DNA of 64,000 nucleotides from Brevundimonas nasdae (GCF_016654005.1 NZ_JAEPWN010000002.1:372001-436000); one strand, 5' to 3'. Positions 17,246 through 27,049 are shown, counted from the stretch's first letter. Program-made: numbers and translations. The notes: a model not told the origin generated them from the letters alone.

Positions 17246-18814
17246 ATGACCGAATTTACCCAACTGGGCCTTTCGCCCACGACGCTGCAGGCCGTCGCCG
17301 ATACCGGCTATACGACCGCCACCCCCATTCAAGAACAGGCGATTCCGGTCGCCCTGGCAGGCCGCGACGTCCTGGGCATCGCCCAGACCGGCACCGGCAA
17401 GACCGCCGCCTTCACCCTGCCGCTGGTTGACCGCCTGTCGACGGGCCGCGCTCGCGCCCGGATGCCGCGCGCCATCGTGCTGGCCCCGACCCGCGAACTG
17501 GCCGACCAGGTCGCCGAAAGCTTCGCCAAATACGCCAAGGGCACCAAGCTGACCTGGGTGCTGCTGATCGGCGGCGTCTCCATGGGCGACCAGGTGGCGG
17601 CGCTGAACAAGGGCGTGGACGTCCTGATCGCCACGCCGGGCCGTCTGCTGGACCTGTTCGAACGCGGCAAGATGCTGCTGACGGGCGTGGAGATCATGGT
17701 CGTGGACGAAGCCGACCGCATGCTGGACATGGGCTTCATCCCTGACATCGAGCGCATCTTCAAACTGACGCCGCCGCGTCGCCAGACCCTCTTCTTCTCG
17801 GCCACCATGCCGCCGGAGATCACCCGCCTAACGACCGCCTTCCTCAAGGATCCGACCCGGATCGAGGCCTCGCGTCCGGCGATGACCGCCGACACCATCA
17901 CCCAGTATCTGGTCCGCATCCCGACCAGCGATCCCAAGGCCAAACGCACCGCCCTGCGCGCCCTGATCGAACGCTCTGACGTCAAGAACGGCATCGTCTT
18001 CTGCAACCGCAAATCCGAAGTCGATATCGTCGCCAAGTCCCTTCAGACGCACGGTTTTGACGCCGCCGCCATCCACGGCGACCTGGACCAGGCGCACCGG
18101 ATGAAGACCCTGGCCGACTTCCGCGCCGGCAATCTGAAGATTCTGGTCGCCTCTGATGTCGCCGCACGCGGTCTGGACATCCCCGACGTCAGCCACGTCT
18201 TCAACTACGACGTCTCGCACCACGCCGACGACTACGTCCACCGCATCGGCCGCACCGGCCGCGCAGGACGTCTGGGTCAGGCCTTCATGATCGTGACCCC
18301 GTCCGACGACAAGTCGCTGGATAAGGTGCTGAAGCTGATCAAGAAGGACCCGGAAGAACTGGTTCTGGACGGCATCGACTTCGCCGCGATCAAGGACAAC
18401 TACCGTCGCGACGACAAACGCTCCGGCGGGCGCGAACGCTCCGGCGAACGCAGCGGTCGCAGCCGTTCGCGCGCTGCGGAACCGGCTCAGGCCGAAGCCG
18501 CCCCCTTCGCCGCCGCCCAGGCTGAAGCTCCCGCCATCGAAGCGCCCCGCAGCCGCAGCCGCCGCAAAGCCAAGCCGGATGTGGCTGCCGTAGCCGTGGT
18601 CGAAACCCCCGCCGTCGTGGAAGTTGTCGTCGCGGAAGCTGTCGCACCGGCGGAGGCGCGCGCCCCCCGTCCCGACCGCGAACCGCAACTGCTGCAATCG
18701 GACCGCCGCGGCGACCGCAAGCCCGCCAAGGAAGAGGCTCAACGCCAGGGCGTCCGCGGTTTCGGCGATGACATCCCGGCCTTCCTGCGCCGCCCGGTCG
18801 TCATTCCCGCTTAA
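17246..18814 (+). CDS. DEAD-box ATP-dependent RNA helicase, RhlE-like
   Basis: This cytoplasmic RNA helicase probably acts in ribosome assembly or RNA decay. All core motifs are visible: the Q motif (FTQLGL with TPIQ), Walker A AQTGTGKT near residue 50, PTREL, the V-D-E-A-D box, SAT, the ARGLDIP segment and H-R-I-G-R-T-G-R. The core ends at about 375. The remaining 145 residues are a low-complexity tail, first Arg/Ser-rich (RSGGRERSGERSGRSRSR) and then Ala/Pro/Glu-rich, of the sort that binds RNA loosely in RhlE proteins. It has its own promoter and a long leader. Assignment to RhlE rather than to other DEAD-box groups is by the tail and the core pattern. Confidence 0.92.
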   Translation: MTEFTQLGLSPTTLQAVADTGYTTATPIQEQAIPVALAGRDVLGIAQTGTGKTAAFTLPLVDRLSTGRARARMPRAIVLAPTRELADQVAESFAKYAKGTKLTWVLLIGGVSMGDQVAALNKGVDVLIATPGRLLDLFERGKMLLTGVEIMVVDEADRMLDMGFIPDIERIFKLTPPRRQTLFFSATMPPEITRLTTAFLKDPTRIEASRPAMTADTITQYLVRIPTSDPKAKRTALRALIERSDVKNGIVFCNRKSEVDIVAKSLQTHGFDAAAIHGDLDQAHRMKTLADFRAGNLKILVASDVAARGLDIPDVSHVFNYDVSHHADDYVHRIGRTGRAGRLGQAFMIVTPSDDKSLDKVLKLIKKDPEELVLDGIDFAAIKDNYRRDDKRSGGRERSGERSGRSRSRAAEPAQAEAAPFAAAQAEAPAIEAPRSRSRRKAKPDVAAVAVVETPAVVEVVVAEAVAPAEARAPRPDREPQLLQSDRRGDRKPAKEEAQRQGVRGFGDDIPAFLRRPVVIPA

Positions 18815-18885
18815 CCCGGCGTTACGTTTCGCGGATTAGAACTTTCCCCAGGGGCCTCAGAATGGGGCCCGTGGGGAAGAGACGA

Positions 18886-19935
18886 ATGTCTAATCAGGTC
18901 GAGACTGTTGTGCGCGGGCCCGAGGCCTATGCTCTGGCGCGCAACGTCATCGTCGAGATGGAAAAGTCGGGCGTCTGGCCGACGCCGCTGAATTTCGAAC
19001 TCTGGCTGCACTATCTGGGCGATCCCGAAGGGCCATTGGGCCTGGCGATCCAGAAACTGCTGGCCGAAGCGACGCCTATTTCAGACGAGACATCCGAAAT
19101 GCTGGCGGCGCAGTTCCTGCCGCGCGGGCGCCTGTCGGAAGAAATCCGCGACGCCGGCGCCGTACTGGATCGCGAACTGTCCAGCGTCGCCGAGGCCATC
19201 ACCAAGGCTCACAAGACCCAACTCGACTATGGTCAGACCCTGGCTGGCGCATCTGAATCGCTGGAGGCGGCTGATCAGGCCACGGTGCTGAAAGATATTG
19301 TCGGCGATCTGAGCACCGCGACCCGCCGCGTGCGCCGCGAAACGGCCATTCTCGAAAAACGTCTGGCCAACTCCAATCAGGAAGTCGCCCGTCTGCGCGA
19401 ACATCTGGACCAGGTGCGGCGCGACGCCATGACCGACGCCCTGACCAATCTGGCCAACCGCAAGGCCTTCGACGAGCAACTGGCCGCCGTCTGCGCAGTG
19501 GAGGCCAAGACGCCGCTGTGTCTGGCCGTTCTCGACATCGACCATTTCAAACGGTTCAACGACACTTGGGGCCACCAGACCGGTGATCAGGTGCTGCGTT
19601 ATGTCTCCACCGTCCTGTCGCGCATCTGCGTCGGCCGTCGCTTCGCCGCCCGTTTCGGCGGTGAAGAGTTCGCCATCATCTTCCCGGGCGAAAGCAGCGG
19701 TGCGGTCATGTCCGCACTGGAAAGCATCCGCCAGGAGGTCTCATCACGTGGCCTGCGCCGTCGCTCGACCAATGATGATCTGGGCGCGGTGACCATTTCC
19801 GCAGGATTTGCAGAGCGTCAGGCGGGCGAAAGCGCCGCCTCCCTGCTGGAACGGGCCGACGCCGCCCTGTACGCCTCCAAGCGCGGTGGACGAAATAAGG
19901 TCAGCAGCGCTCCCCCGCTGAAAAATGCCGCCTGA
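18886..19935 (+). CDS. Diguanylate cyclase (GGDEF domain), cytoplasmic
   Basis: The protein makes cyclic di-GMP from two GTP. It is 349 residues from the ATG at 18886, which has GGGGAAG upstream; an alternative ATG at 18862 would add 8 residues. The N-terminal 150 residues are helical and hydrophilic, with no transmembrane segment. A coiled coil (about 150-190, RRVRRETAILEKRLANSNQEVARLREHL) follows, and then a GGDEF domain with D-I-D-H-F-K and G-G-E-E-F. The RxxD inhibitory site normally 9-6 residues before GGEEF is absent here (V and R at those places), so product inhibition through that site is unlikely. The N-terminal domain may receive signals or dimerise. Confidence 0.92.
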   Translation: MSNQVETVVRGPEAYALARNVIVEMEKSGVWPTPLNFELWLHYLGDPEGPLGLAIQKLLAEATPISDETSEMLAAQFLPRGRLSEEIRDAGAVLDRELSSVAEAITKAHKTQLDYGQTLAGASESLEAADQATVLKDIVGDLSTATRRVRRETAILEKRLANSNQEVARLREHLDQVRRDAMTDALTNLANRKAFDEQLAAVCAVEAKTPLCLAVLDIDHFKRFNDTWGHQTGDQVLRYVSTVLSRICVGRRFAARFGGEEFAIIFPGESSGAVMSALESIRQEVSSRGLRRRSTNDDLGAVTISAGFAERQAGESAASLLERADAALYASKRGGRNKVSSAPPLKNAA

Positions 19936-19967
19936 CAAAAGCGAACTTTTCTGAGCATAGTTCAATT

Positions 19968-20720
19968 ATGCGCAGCCTCGTCTTCAACATCGTCTATTGG
20001 ATCCTGTCGATCAGCTACGGGCTGACTGCCGCCTTCGCGGCCCTTGCGCCCGGACGCGGGCCCGCCAGCTGGGTCATCCGCCGCTATGTGAAGCGGATGG
20101 TGCAGGCGATGTCGGTCTTTGCCGGCATCAAGCTGGACGTGCGGGGCAAGGAGCGTCTGCCGCAGGGTGCCTTCATCGTCGCGTCAAAACACCAGAGCTG
20201 GGGCGACGGCTTCGCCACCTATGACCAGTTCGACGACCTGGCCTTCGTCACCGGCGACCATCTGGAGAAGTTTCCGCTGCTGGGCGGGGTGCTGAAGAAG
20301 CTGGGCGCCATCGTCGTCAACTCCTGCGGCGGCCACGAAGCCCGCAAGGCGCTGGCCATGCGCGCCGCCGAAGCCAAGGCCGAGAACCGCAAGATCCTGA
20401 TCTACCCCGAGGGCCACCTGGCCCCCATCGGCCAGAAGTACAAATACCGCTCCGGCGTCTGGCACATGTACCGCGACTTCGACATGCCCGTCGTGCCGCT
20501 GGCGACCAACCTGGGCCTGTTCTGGCCCGAGGAGAAGTATGAGAAACACCCCGGCGTGGCGACGCTGGAATTCCTCGACCCGATCCCGGTCGGTCTGAAA
20601 AAGGAGGAGTTCCTGGAACGTCTGGAAGCCGTCGTCGAGGCCCGCACCGCCGAACTGGTCGCCCAGGCCACCGGCAATCCCGTCACGCCCGCCGTCCTGA
20701 TGGATGCGCCGAAGAAATAG
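19968..20720 (+). CDS. 1-acyl-sn-glycerol-3-phosphate acyltransferase (PlsC family)
   Basis: The 250-residue membrane-associated acyltransferase transfers a fatty acyl group to lysophosphatidic acid or a similar acceptor. It has a hydrophobic N-terminal segment (5-27). The catalytic H75-Q-S-W-G-D80 fits the HX4D motif, and the acceptor-binding block is read as Y-P-E-G-H instead of the usual F-P-E-G-T. Paralogues with PEGH are not rare in alphaproteobacteria and may use other substrates. It starts 32 nt after the diguanylate cyclase gene and may be co-transcribed with it. Confidence 0.88.
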   Translation: MRSLVFNIVYWILSISYGLTAAFAALAPGRGPASWVIRRYVKRMVQAMSVFAGIKLDVRGKERLPQGAFIVASKHQSWGDGFATYDQFDDLAFVTGDHLEKFPLLGGVLKKLGAIVVNSCGGHEARKALAMRAAEAKAENRKILIYPEGHLAPIGQKYKYRSGVWHMYRDFDMPVVPLATNLGLFWPEEKYEKHPGVATLEFLDPIPVGLKKEEFLERLEAVVEARTAELVAQATGNPVTPAVLMDAPKK

Positions 20721-20746
20721 CTGCGCCGATCAGTCAGCAGGCAGGG

Positions 20747-21100
20747 TCACCTCTTCCGCTTCTTGCCCGCCGCCTTGCGTAGCGCCACGTCCAGAGAACG
20801 TCGCGCCCAGATCACCGCCTCGTCGGGATCGTCCAGCGCCGTCTCCGGCAGGCTCCAATAGCCCAGCGATAGCGTGCGTCCATCCTTGGCTGGATAGGTG
20901 AACAGACGCGATCCCGTCGCTTCGAACATCTCGGCTAGATCGTCATCCGCCTTCAGCCAGACCACGCCGTCGTCCAGCAGAGCGAACATCAGGCCGCCGG
21001 CGTAGACCCCTGCCCCGCCGAACAATCGCTTGATCTCAAGCTGCCCCAACGCATCGAAATGCTCGCGCACCCATTCGTTGAAGTCGGGATCGAACGCCAC
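20747..21100 (-). CDS. TfoX N-terminal domain protein
   Basis: The 117-residue protein is a single TfoX_N domain: ALGQLEIKRLFGGAGVYAGGLMFALLDDGVVWLKADD, with the later GYWSLPETALDDPDEAVIWARRSLDVA. In gammaproteobacteria TfoX/Sxy regulates competence, but stand-alone N-domains in alphaproteobacteria have no established role. It begins with GTG at 21100, one base after the sufA stop, so it is translationally coupled to sufA and is the last gene of the suf operon. The lysine/arginine-rich C-terminus (KAAGKKRKR) is notable. Confidence 0.88.
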   Translation of the reverse strand: MAFDPDFNEWVREHFDALGQLEIKRLFGGAGVYAGGLMFALLDDGVVWLKADDDLAEMFEATGSRLFTYPAKDGRTLSLGYWSLPETALDDPDEAVIWARRSLDVALRKAAGKKRKR

Positions 21101-21101
21101 C

Positions 21102-21491
21102 TCAGGCGCTGGCGACCGGCACGATCGTCACGCTCTCGCCGCAGCCGCAGGCGTCGGTCTGGTTCGGATTGTTGAACACGAACTTGGAGGCCAGGCGTGT
21201 CGTCTCGTAATCGATCTCGGTGCCGATCAGGAACAGCACAGCCTTGGGCTCGATCAGAATGGTGACGCCCTTGTCCTCGACCACCTCATCCAGCGGCCCG
21301 ATCTCGTCGGCATAGGCGAAGGTGTATTCCTGGCCCGCACAGCCGCCATTCTTGACGCCGATCCGCAGACCGATGTGGTCGTTCTCGGCATTATCGAGAA
21401 TTTCGCGCACGCGGTCGGCGGCGGCGTCGGTCAGGGTGACGGCCTTGGGGCGCGGACGGCGCGGGCGGGATGTGGCTTGAAGTTCGGTCAT
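21102..21491 (-). CDS. sufA: A-type Fe-S carrier (SufA/HesB/IscA family)
   Basis: A-type carriers accept Fe-S clusters from the SufBCD scaffold and pass them on. The 129-residue protein has a charged N-terminal tail (ATSRPRRPRPKAV) and the HesB fold. The three ligand cysteines lie in KNGGCAGQEY and in the C-terminal A-C-G-C-G-E-S. Its place in the suf operon supports SufA, but by sequence alone ErpA or IscA cannot be excluded. It is separated from sufT by a 103-bp pair of palindromic repeats and is coupled to the TfoX gene downstream. Confidence 0.9.
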   Translation of the reverse strand: MTELQATSRPRRPRPKAVTLTDAAADRVREILDNAENDHIGLRIGVKNGGCAGQEYTFAYADEIGPLDEVVEDKGVTILIEPKAVLFLIGTEIDYETTRLASKFVFNNPNQTDACGCGESVTIVPVASA

Positions 21492-21506
21492 CGGGCCTTC
21501 CCTTCT

Positions 21507-21609
21507 CCGTCATCCTCGGGCTTGACCCGAGGATCGGATGCGCCGTCGCACGGCGTTTGCGTATGAGCGGCGGACAACCCGGCCCTCGGGTCAAGCCCGA
21601 GGGTGACGG
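21507..21609. repeat. Inverted pair of REP-like palindromes (REPIN-like)
   Basis: Two 29-nt palindromic units face each other across 45 nt in the sufT-sufA gap. The left unit (21507-21535) has stem ATCCTCGGG / CCCGAGGAT around CTTGA. The right unit (21581-21609) is its reverse orientation with stem CCCTCGGG / CCCGAGGG. The same unit occurs three more times around the GIY-YIG gene at 25.0-25.6 kb. The stem-closing pair differs between copies by matched changes on both sides. Confidence 0.85.
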
Positions 21610-21627
21610 CGTTATTGGTGACAAACA

Positions 21628-22017
21628 TCAGAACATATTGAGCGCAAGTTTCGCCTCGTCGCTCATCTTGGAGGAATCCCACGGTGGGTCGAACACCAGA
21701 TTGGCCTTGGCGCTGCGCACACCCTCGACCTTCTCCACCGCCGTCTCGACCCAACCCGGCATCTCGCCCGCCACCGGGCAGCCCGGCGCCGTCAGGGTCA
21801 TGTCGACCACCACGTCGCGGTCATCCGACACGTCCACGCGATAGATCAGGCCCAGTTCATAGATATCGACCGGGATTTCGGGGTCATAGACGGACTTCAG
21901 CGCCTCGATCAGGTTCTCGGTCAGACTGTCGAGCTCGGCCTGTGACAGGGCGCTCTTCTGGGGTTCATCCCAGGCGGCCTGAAAGGCGTCGCTGTCCTGA
22001 ATGGTGTTATCGGTCAT
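21628..22017 (-). CDS. sufT: SufT, DUF59/MIP18-family Fe-S assembly factor
   Basis: SufT proteins help mature Fe-S enzymes together with SufBCD. The protein is 129 residues from the ATG at 22017. A TTG four codons upstream overlaps sufS and is less likely. The DUF59 core is clear: NLIEALKSVYDPEIPVDIYELGLIYRVDV, followed by MTLTAPGCPVAGEMPGWVE with the conserved cysteine. The C-terminal VFDPPWDSSKMSDEAKLALNMF is typical of the SUF-associated branch. It begins 4 nt after the sufS stop. Confidence 0.92.
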   Translation of the reverse strand: MTDNTIQDSDAFQAAWDEPQKSALSQAELDSLTENLIEALKSVYDPEIPVDIYELGLIYRVDVSDDRDVVVDMTLTAPGCPVAGEMPGWVETAVEKVEGVRSAKANLVFDPPWDSSKMSDEAKLALNMF

Positions 22018-22021
22018 GGCG

Positions 22022-23239
22022 TTACACAAAGAAGTTCCGCGCCTTGATCAGCGCGTCCACGAAGGCATCCGTATCCTCCATGGTGTTATATAGGGCGAAG
22101 GAGGCGCGCGTGCTTGAGGTCACGCCCAATCTTTTCGCCAGCGGCTCGGCGCAGTGGGTCCCGGCCCGCACGGCGACGCCGTAACGGTCCATGATCTGGG
22201 CCATGTCATGGGCGTGCGCGCCCTCGACGGCGAAGGTCAGAAGCGCGCCCTTGCCCTCGGCCTGCCCCAGAACCCGCAGCCAGTTCTGACCCTGCAGCCG
22301 GTCCAGCGCGTGCTGATACAGGGCATGTTCGTGCGCCTGCACCGCCGCGCGGTCGTATTGCGACAGCCAGTCCAGCGCCGCGCCCAGGCCGATGGCTTCC
22401 AGGATCGGCGGCGTCCCCGCCTCGAACCGATGGGGTGGCTTTGCGTAGGTTATGCGGTCCTGCTCGACCCGCTCAATCATCTCCCCGCCCCCCTGATAGG
22501 GCGGCAGGGCTTCCAGCGCCTCGGCCTTGCCATACAGGGCACCGATGCCGGTGGGGCCGAACAGCTTGTGGCCCGTGATCACATAGAAGTCGCAACCGAT
22601 GGCCTGCACGTCCGGCGTCCCATGGACCGCACCCTGACAGCCGTCGATCAGCACCTGCGCGCCCGCCTCATGGGCCAGGCGCGTGATCTCCGCGACCGGA
22701 TTGATGGTGCCCAGGACGTTGGACATGTGGGTGGCCGCGACCATGCGCGTCCTTGGCCCCAGCAGGTCGGCATAGGCCGCCATGTCCAGTGAACCGTCGT
22801 CCTTGATCGGGGCCCATTTCAGCACCGCCCCGTACCGCTCGCGCAGGAAATGCCACGGCACGATGTTGGAGTGGTGCTCCATCTCGGTGACGATGATCTC
22901 GTCGCCCGGCTGGATCGACAGGCCCAGACCATTGGCCACCAGATTGATCGCCTCGGTGCCGCCCTTGGTCCAGACGACCTGTTCGGATGTCTCGGCGTTC
23001 AGGAACCGCGCGACAATCTCGCGCGCCTTCTCGAAGGCCTCGGTCGCCTCGTTCGACAGGGTGTGCAGACCGCGATGGACGTTGGCGTAGCCGCCCTCCA
23101 TCGTCGCGACCAAGGCGTCGATCACCGCGCGCGGCTTCTGGGCCGAGGCGGCGTTGTCCAGATAGACCAGCGGCTTGCCGTTCACCTGTCGCGACAGGAT
23201 CGGGAACTGCGCCCGGACGGCGTAGGGGTCGAACGTCAT
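22022..23239 (-). CDS. sufS: Cysteine desulfurase SufS
   Basis: SufS is a PLP enzyme that takes sulfur from cysteine for Fe-S cluster assembly. The start M-T-F-D-P-Y at 23239 gives 405 residues, the family length. The A of this ATG is the last base of the sufD stop (TAATG), and longer in-frame starts would run into sufD. The PLP lysine lies in I-T-G-H-K-L-F-G and the catalytic cysteine in R-A-G-T-H-C-A-E-P-L. The short loop around that cysteine marks it as a group II desulfurase. A separate group I-like desulfurase gene heads the same operon. Confidence 0.95.
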   Translation of the reverse strand: MTFDPYAVRAQFPILSRQVNGKPLVYLDNAASAQKPRAVIDALVATMEGGYANVHRGLHTLSNEATEAFEKAREIVARFLNAETSEQVVWTKGGTEAINLVANGLGLSIQPGDEIIVTEMEHHSNIVPWHFLRERYGAVLKWAPIKDDGSLDMAAYADLLGPRTRMVAATHMSNVLGTINPVAEITRLAHEAGAQVLIDGCQGAVHGTPDVQAIGCDFYVITGHKLFGPTGIGALYGKAEALEALPPYQGGGEMIERVEQDRITYAKPPHRFEAGTPPILEAIGLGAALDWLSQYDRAAVQAHEHALYQHALDRLQGQNWLRVLGQAEGKGALLTFAVEGAHAHDMAQIMDRYGVAVRAGTHCAEPLAKRLGVTSSTRASFALYNTMEDTDAFVDALIKARNFFV

Positions 23240-24261
23240 TATAGGCGAGCCGTCAGCCATTCCCTCGCCACCTCTCTCGCGCCCTCGTGGTCGATGCGGT
23301 CGATGACCTCGATCAGGAAGGCCTGCGTCAGCAGGGCGCGCGCCTCGTCGGCCGGAATGCCGCGCTGCTGCATGTAGAACAGGGCGCTTTCGTCCAGCGT
23401 GCCCACCGTATTGCCGTGCGCGCACTGCACGTCGTCGGCATAGATGATCAGCTCCGGCTTGGCGTCGATCTCGGCCCGTTCGGAGGCGATCAGGGCATTG
23501 TGCGCCATGCGGGCGTCGGTGCCGTCGGCCCCGCGCTCAACCACGATCTTGCCCTGGAAGACGCCGCGCGCGGTCTCGCGCGCCACGCCCTTGATCAACT
23601 GGCTGGTCGTGCCGTCGGCGGCCAGATGGCTGACGACCGAGGTCAGGTCCGCATGACGCGATCCGTTCAGCAGATACAGGCCGTCGACCTGAGCGTGGGC
23701 GCCTTGAGCGAAATGCTTCACCCGGGTTTCCAGCCGCTGCAACTTGGCGCCGGTCGTGACGACCGTCTGACGGAACACGCCGCCCGCCTCGACGCGCACA
23801 TCGGCCTCGGTGATGGAGATGGCGTCCTCCGGCTCCTCGACCAGAACCACCCGCGTCACTTCCGCGCCCGCCGCCACATCCAGCTCCAGCCGGTTGTGGG
23901 CGACATAGGCTGAGCCCGCGCCCTCATGCGTTTCCAGCAGCAGCAGCCGCGCCCCCGCCCGCGCCGACACCCGTGCGCTGGCGGTGTGGCCCGTGCCGAC
24001 GGCGTCGCTGACATAGCGCAGGCGCAGCGTCTGTTCGCCCGAGGCGATGAAGTCCGTCACGCCCACAGCGCGACCGTTGGCGAAGAGGATCGCCTCGCCG
24101 CCCAGGGCGTCGAACGCGCCGGGCGACGACACTTCGGCTTGCGGTGACGCCGGCGGCGCCTCGCGCAGCCAGCGTTTCAGGTCGCTGTATTTCCATGCCT
24201 CAACCCGCCGTGTCGGGAAGGTGGAGGCGTCCGTCAGGTCAATCCGGGAAACGGCTGTCAT
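23239..24261 (-). CDS. sufD: SufD, Fe-S scaffold subunit
   Basis: SufD pairs with SufB and the ATPase SufC in the Fe-S assembly complex. The 340-residue protein has the N-terminal FPTRRVEAWKYSDLKRWL segment and a central beta-helix rich in short hydrophobic repeats. The C-terminal block DDVQCAHGNTVGTLDESALF has the conserved Cys-His of the SufB/SufD interface, and FYMQQRGIPADEARALL follows. It is shorter than E. coli SufD but normal for alphaproteobacteria. Its ATG overlaps the sufC stop by 4 nt and its stop shares a base with the sufS start. Confidence 0.94.
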   Translation of the reverse strand: MTAVSRIDLTDASTFPTRRVEAWKYSDLKRWLREAPPASPQAEVSSPGAFDALGGEAILFANGRAVGVTDFIASGEQTLRLRYVSDAVGTGHTASARVSARAGARLLLLETHEGAGSAYVAHNRLELDVAAGAEVTRVVLVEEPEDAISITEADVRVEAGGVFRQTVVTTGAKLQRLETRVKHFAQGAHAQVDGLYLLNGSRHADLTSVVSHLAADGTTSQLIKGVARETARGVFQGKIVVERGADGTDARMAHNALIASERAEIDAKPELIIYADDVQCAHGNTVGTLDESALFYMQQRGIPADEARALLTQAFLIEVIDRIDHEGAREVAREWLTARL

Positions 24262-25007
24262 GCGGCTTCGGGCAGATACTTGTCGTACCCTTCCGCCTCC
24301 AGCTGCAGCGCCAGTTCCGGCCCGCCCGAGGCCACGATGCGGCCCCCGGCCAGCACATGCACCCGGTCCGGTTTGATGTAGTCCAGCAGGCGCTGATAAT
24401 GGGTGATGACCAGCATGGCGCGGTCGGGCGAACGCAGGGCGTTCACGCCTTCCGACACGATGCGCAGGGCGTCGATGTCGAGGCCGGAATCCGTCTCGTC
24501 CAGGATCAGCAGCGACGGCTCCAGCAGGGCCATCTGCAGAATCTCCATCCGCTTCTTCTCGCCGCCCGAGAAGCCGACGTTCAGCGGCCGCTTCAGCATG
24601 TCGAAGTCCATCTTCAGCGCCTTGGACGCTTCCCGGACCAGCTTCAGGAAGGCAGGGGCCGCCACCTCCTCCTCGCCCCGCGCGCGCCTCTGGGCGTTCA
24701 GCGCCGTGCGCACGAAGGTCAGGGCCGGGACGCCGGGGATTTCGATCGGATACTGGAAGGACAGGAAGACGCCCTTGGCCGCGCGTTCAGCCGGGTCCAG
24801 CTCCAGCAGGTCTTCGCCCGCCCATTCAACCGAGCCCTCGGTCGCCTCATAGCCGGGCCGTCCCGACAGGGCGTAGCCCAGCGTCGACTTGCCCGCGCCG
24901 TTCGGTCCCATGATGGCGTGCACCTCGCCCGCCGGAACATCGAGCGTCAGGCCCTTGAGGATCGGCTTTTCACCGACGGAGACGTGGAGGTTGTTGATCT
25001 TCAGCAT
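24258..25007 (-). CDS. sufC: SufC, ATPase of the SufBCD complex
   Basis: SufC is an ABC-type ATPase that drives changes in the SufB-SufD scaffold. From M-L-K-I-N-N at 25007 it has 249 residues. It shows Walker A GPNGAGKST, the Q-loop SFQYPIEIPG, the signature F-S-G-G-E-K-K-R and Walker B LLILDETDSGLD, all standard for SufC. The start at 25007 is preferred. The frame is open to 25073, but those extra codons lie inside a palindromic repeat. Between it and sufB lie the GIY-YIG gene and repeats, so this is the one break in the otherwise overlapping operon. Confidence 0.95.
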   Translation of the reverse strand: MLKINNLHVSVGEKPILKGLTLDVPAGEVHAIMGPNGAGKSTLGYALSGRPGYEATEGSVEWAGEDLLELDPAERAAKGVFLSFQYPIEIPGVPALTFVRTALNAQRRARGEEEVAAPAFLKLVREASKALKMDFDMLKRPLNVGFSGGEKKRMEILQMALLEPSLLILDETDSGLDIDALRIVSEGVNALRSPDRAMLVITHYQRLLDYIKPDRVHVLAGGRIVASGGPELALQLEAEGYDKYLPEAA

Positions 25008-25041
25008 TCGAAAACTCTCGGCGACGCCGCCGCAATAAAAT

Positions 25042-25070
25042 CCGTCACCCTCGGGCTTGTCCCGAGGGCC
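25042..25070 (+). repeat. REP-like palindrome, downstream flank of the GIY-YIG gene
   Basis: This 29-nt unit has stem CCCTCGGG / CCCGAGGG around CTTGT. It is an exact reverse complement of the unit at 25546-25574, so the GIY-YIG gene lies between perfect inverted copies. It sits 34 bp upstream of the sufC start and 31 bp beyond the GIY-YIG stop. Confidence 0.85.
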
Positions 25071-25101
25071 CATCTATCCGCAGCGCGACTGGGCGGTGCG
25101 A

Positions 25102-25431
25102 CTACTCTTTCGCCGGACCATGCATCCAGACCGCTGGTCGATCCCATTCCAGAGAAAGGTCCGCCCAGTGCGGGTTGTCTCGTTCGATCAGATTGATCTT
25201 CCAGTCGCGGAGATAGCGTTTGATCGCCTTCTCTCGCTTGATCGCGGCAATCATCATTTCGAATGGCTCGAACCACACCAATTGCGAAAGACCATGCTCC
25301 TTGGTGAAACCGTCGAAGGTTCCGTCCCTGTGCTGCCGCACGCGCCGATACAGGTCGCTGGTGACGCCCGCGTACAAGGTGCCGTACGGTTTGTTCGTCA
25401 CGATATAAACGGCGATAAACGGACGCTCCAT
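25102..25431 (-). CDS. Small GIY-YIG nuclease-fold protein
   Basis: The 109-residue protein reads VYIVTNKPYGTLYAGVTSDLYRRVRQHR near its N-terminus (split here only by function: Y-I-V, then L-Y-A-G). The following helix has a catalytic-type arginine and the block KREKAIKRYLRDWKINLIE ends the domain. This is the UPF0213/YhbQ-like single-domain GIY-YIG group, whose cellular role is unsettled. It lies in the suf operon in the same direction as sufB and sufC. Perfect 29-bp inverted palindromes (25042-25070 and 25546-25574) flank it, with a third variant copy at 25441-25469. The bracket suggests that the gene arrived together with the repeats. No Fe-S function is implied. Confidence 0.88.
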   Translation of the reverse strand: MERPFIAVYIVTNKPYGTLYAGVTSDLYRRVRQHRDGTFDGFTKEHGLSQLVWFEPFEMMIAAIKREKAIKRYLRDWKINLIERDNPHWADLSLEWDRPAVWMHGPAKE

Positions 25432-25440
25432 CCCAATCCT

Positions 25441-25574
25441 CCGTCACCCTCGGGGGTGTCCCGAGGGTCCATCGCCGAAAAGAAGCGATGCGCCGAAGCT
25501 TGGCAATGGGGGCGGAATCTCTTGCGTTCACGCGATGGACAAATAGGCCCTCGGGACAAGCCCGAGGGTGACGG
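25441..25574. repeat. Inverted pair of REP-like palindromes, upstream flank of the GIY-YIG gene
   Basis: The left unit (25441-25469) has the stem CCCTCGGG / CCCGAGGG around a variant loop GGTGT. The right unit (25546-25574) is in the opposite orientation with loop ACAAG. The inverted similarity extends inward (TCCATCGC on the left, GCGATGGA on the right). The pair lies between the GIY-YIG start and the sufB stop at 25584, and has the same design as the pair at 21507-21609. Confidence 0.85.
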
Positions 25575-25583
25575 TGTAAAGGA

Positions 25584-27049
<1,466 letters not shown>

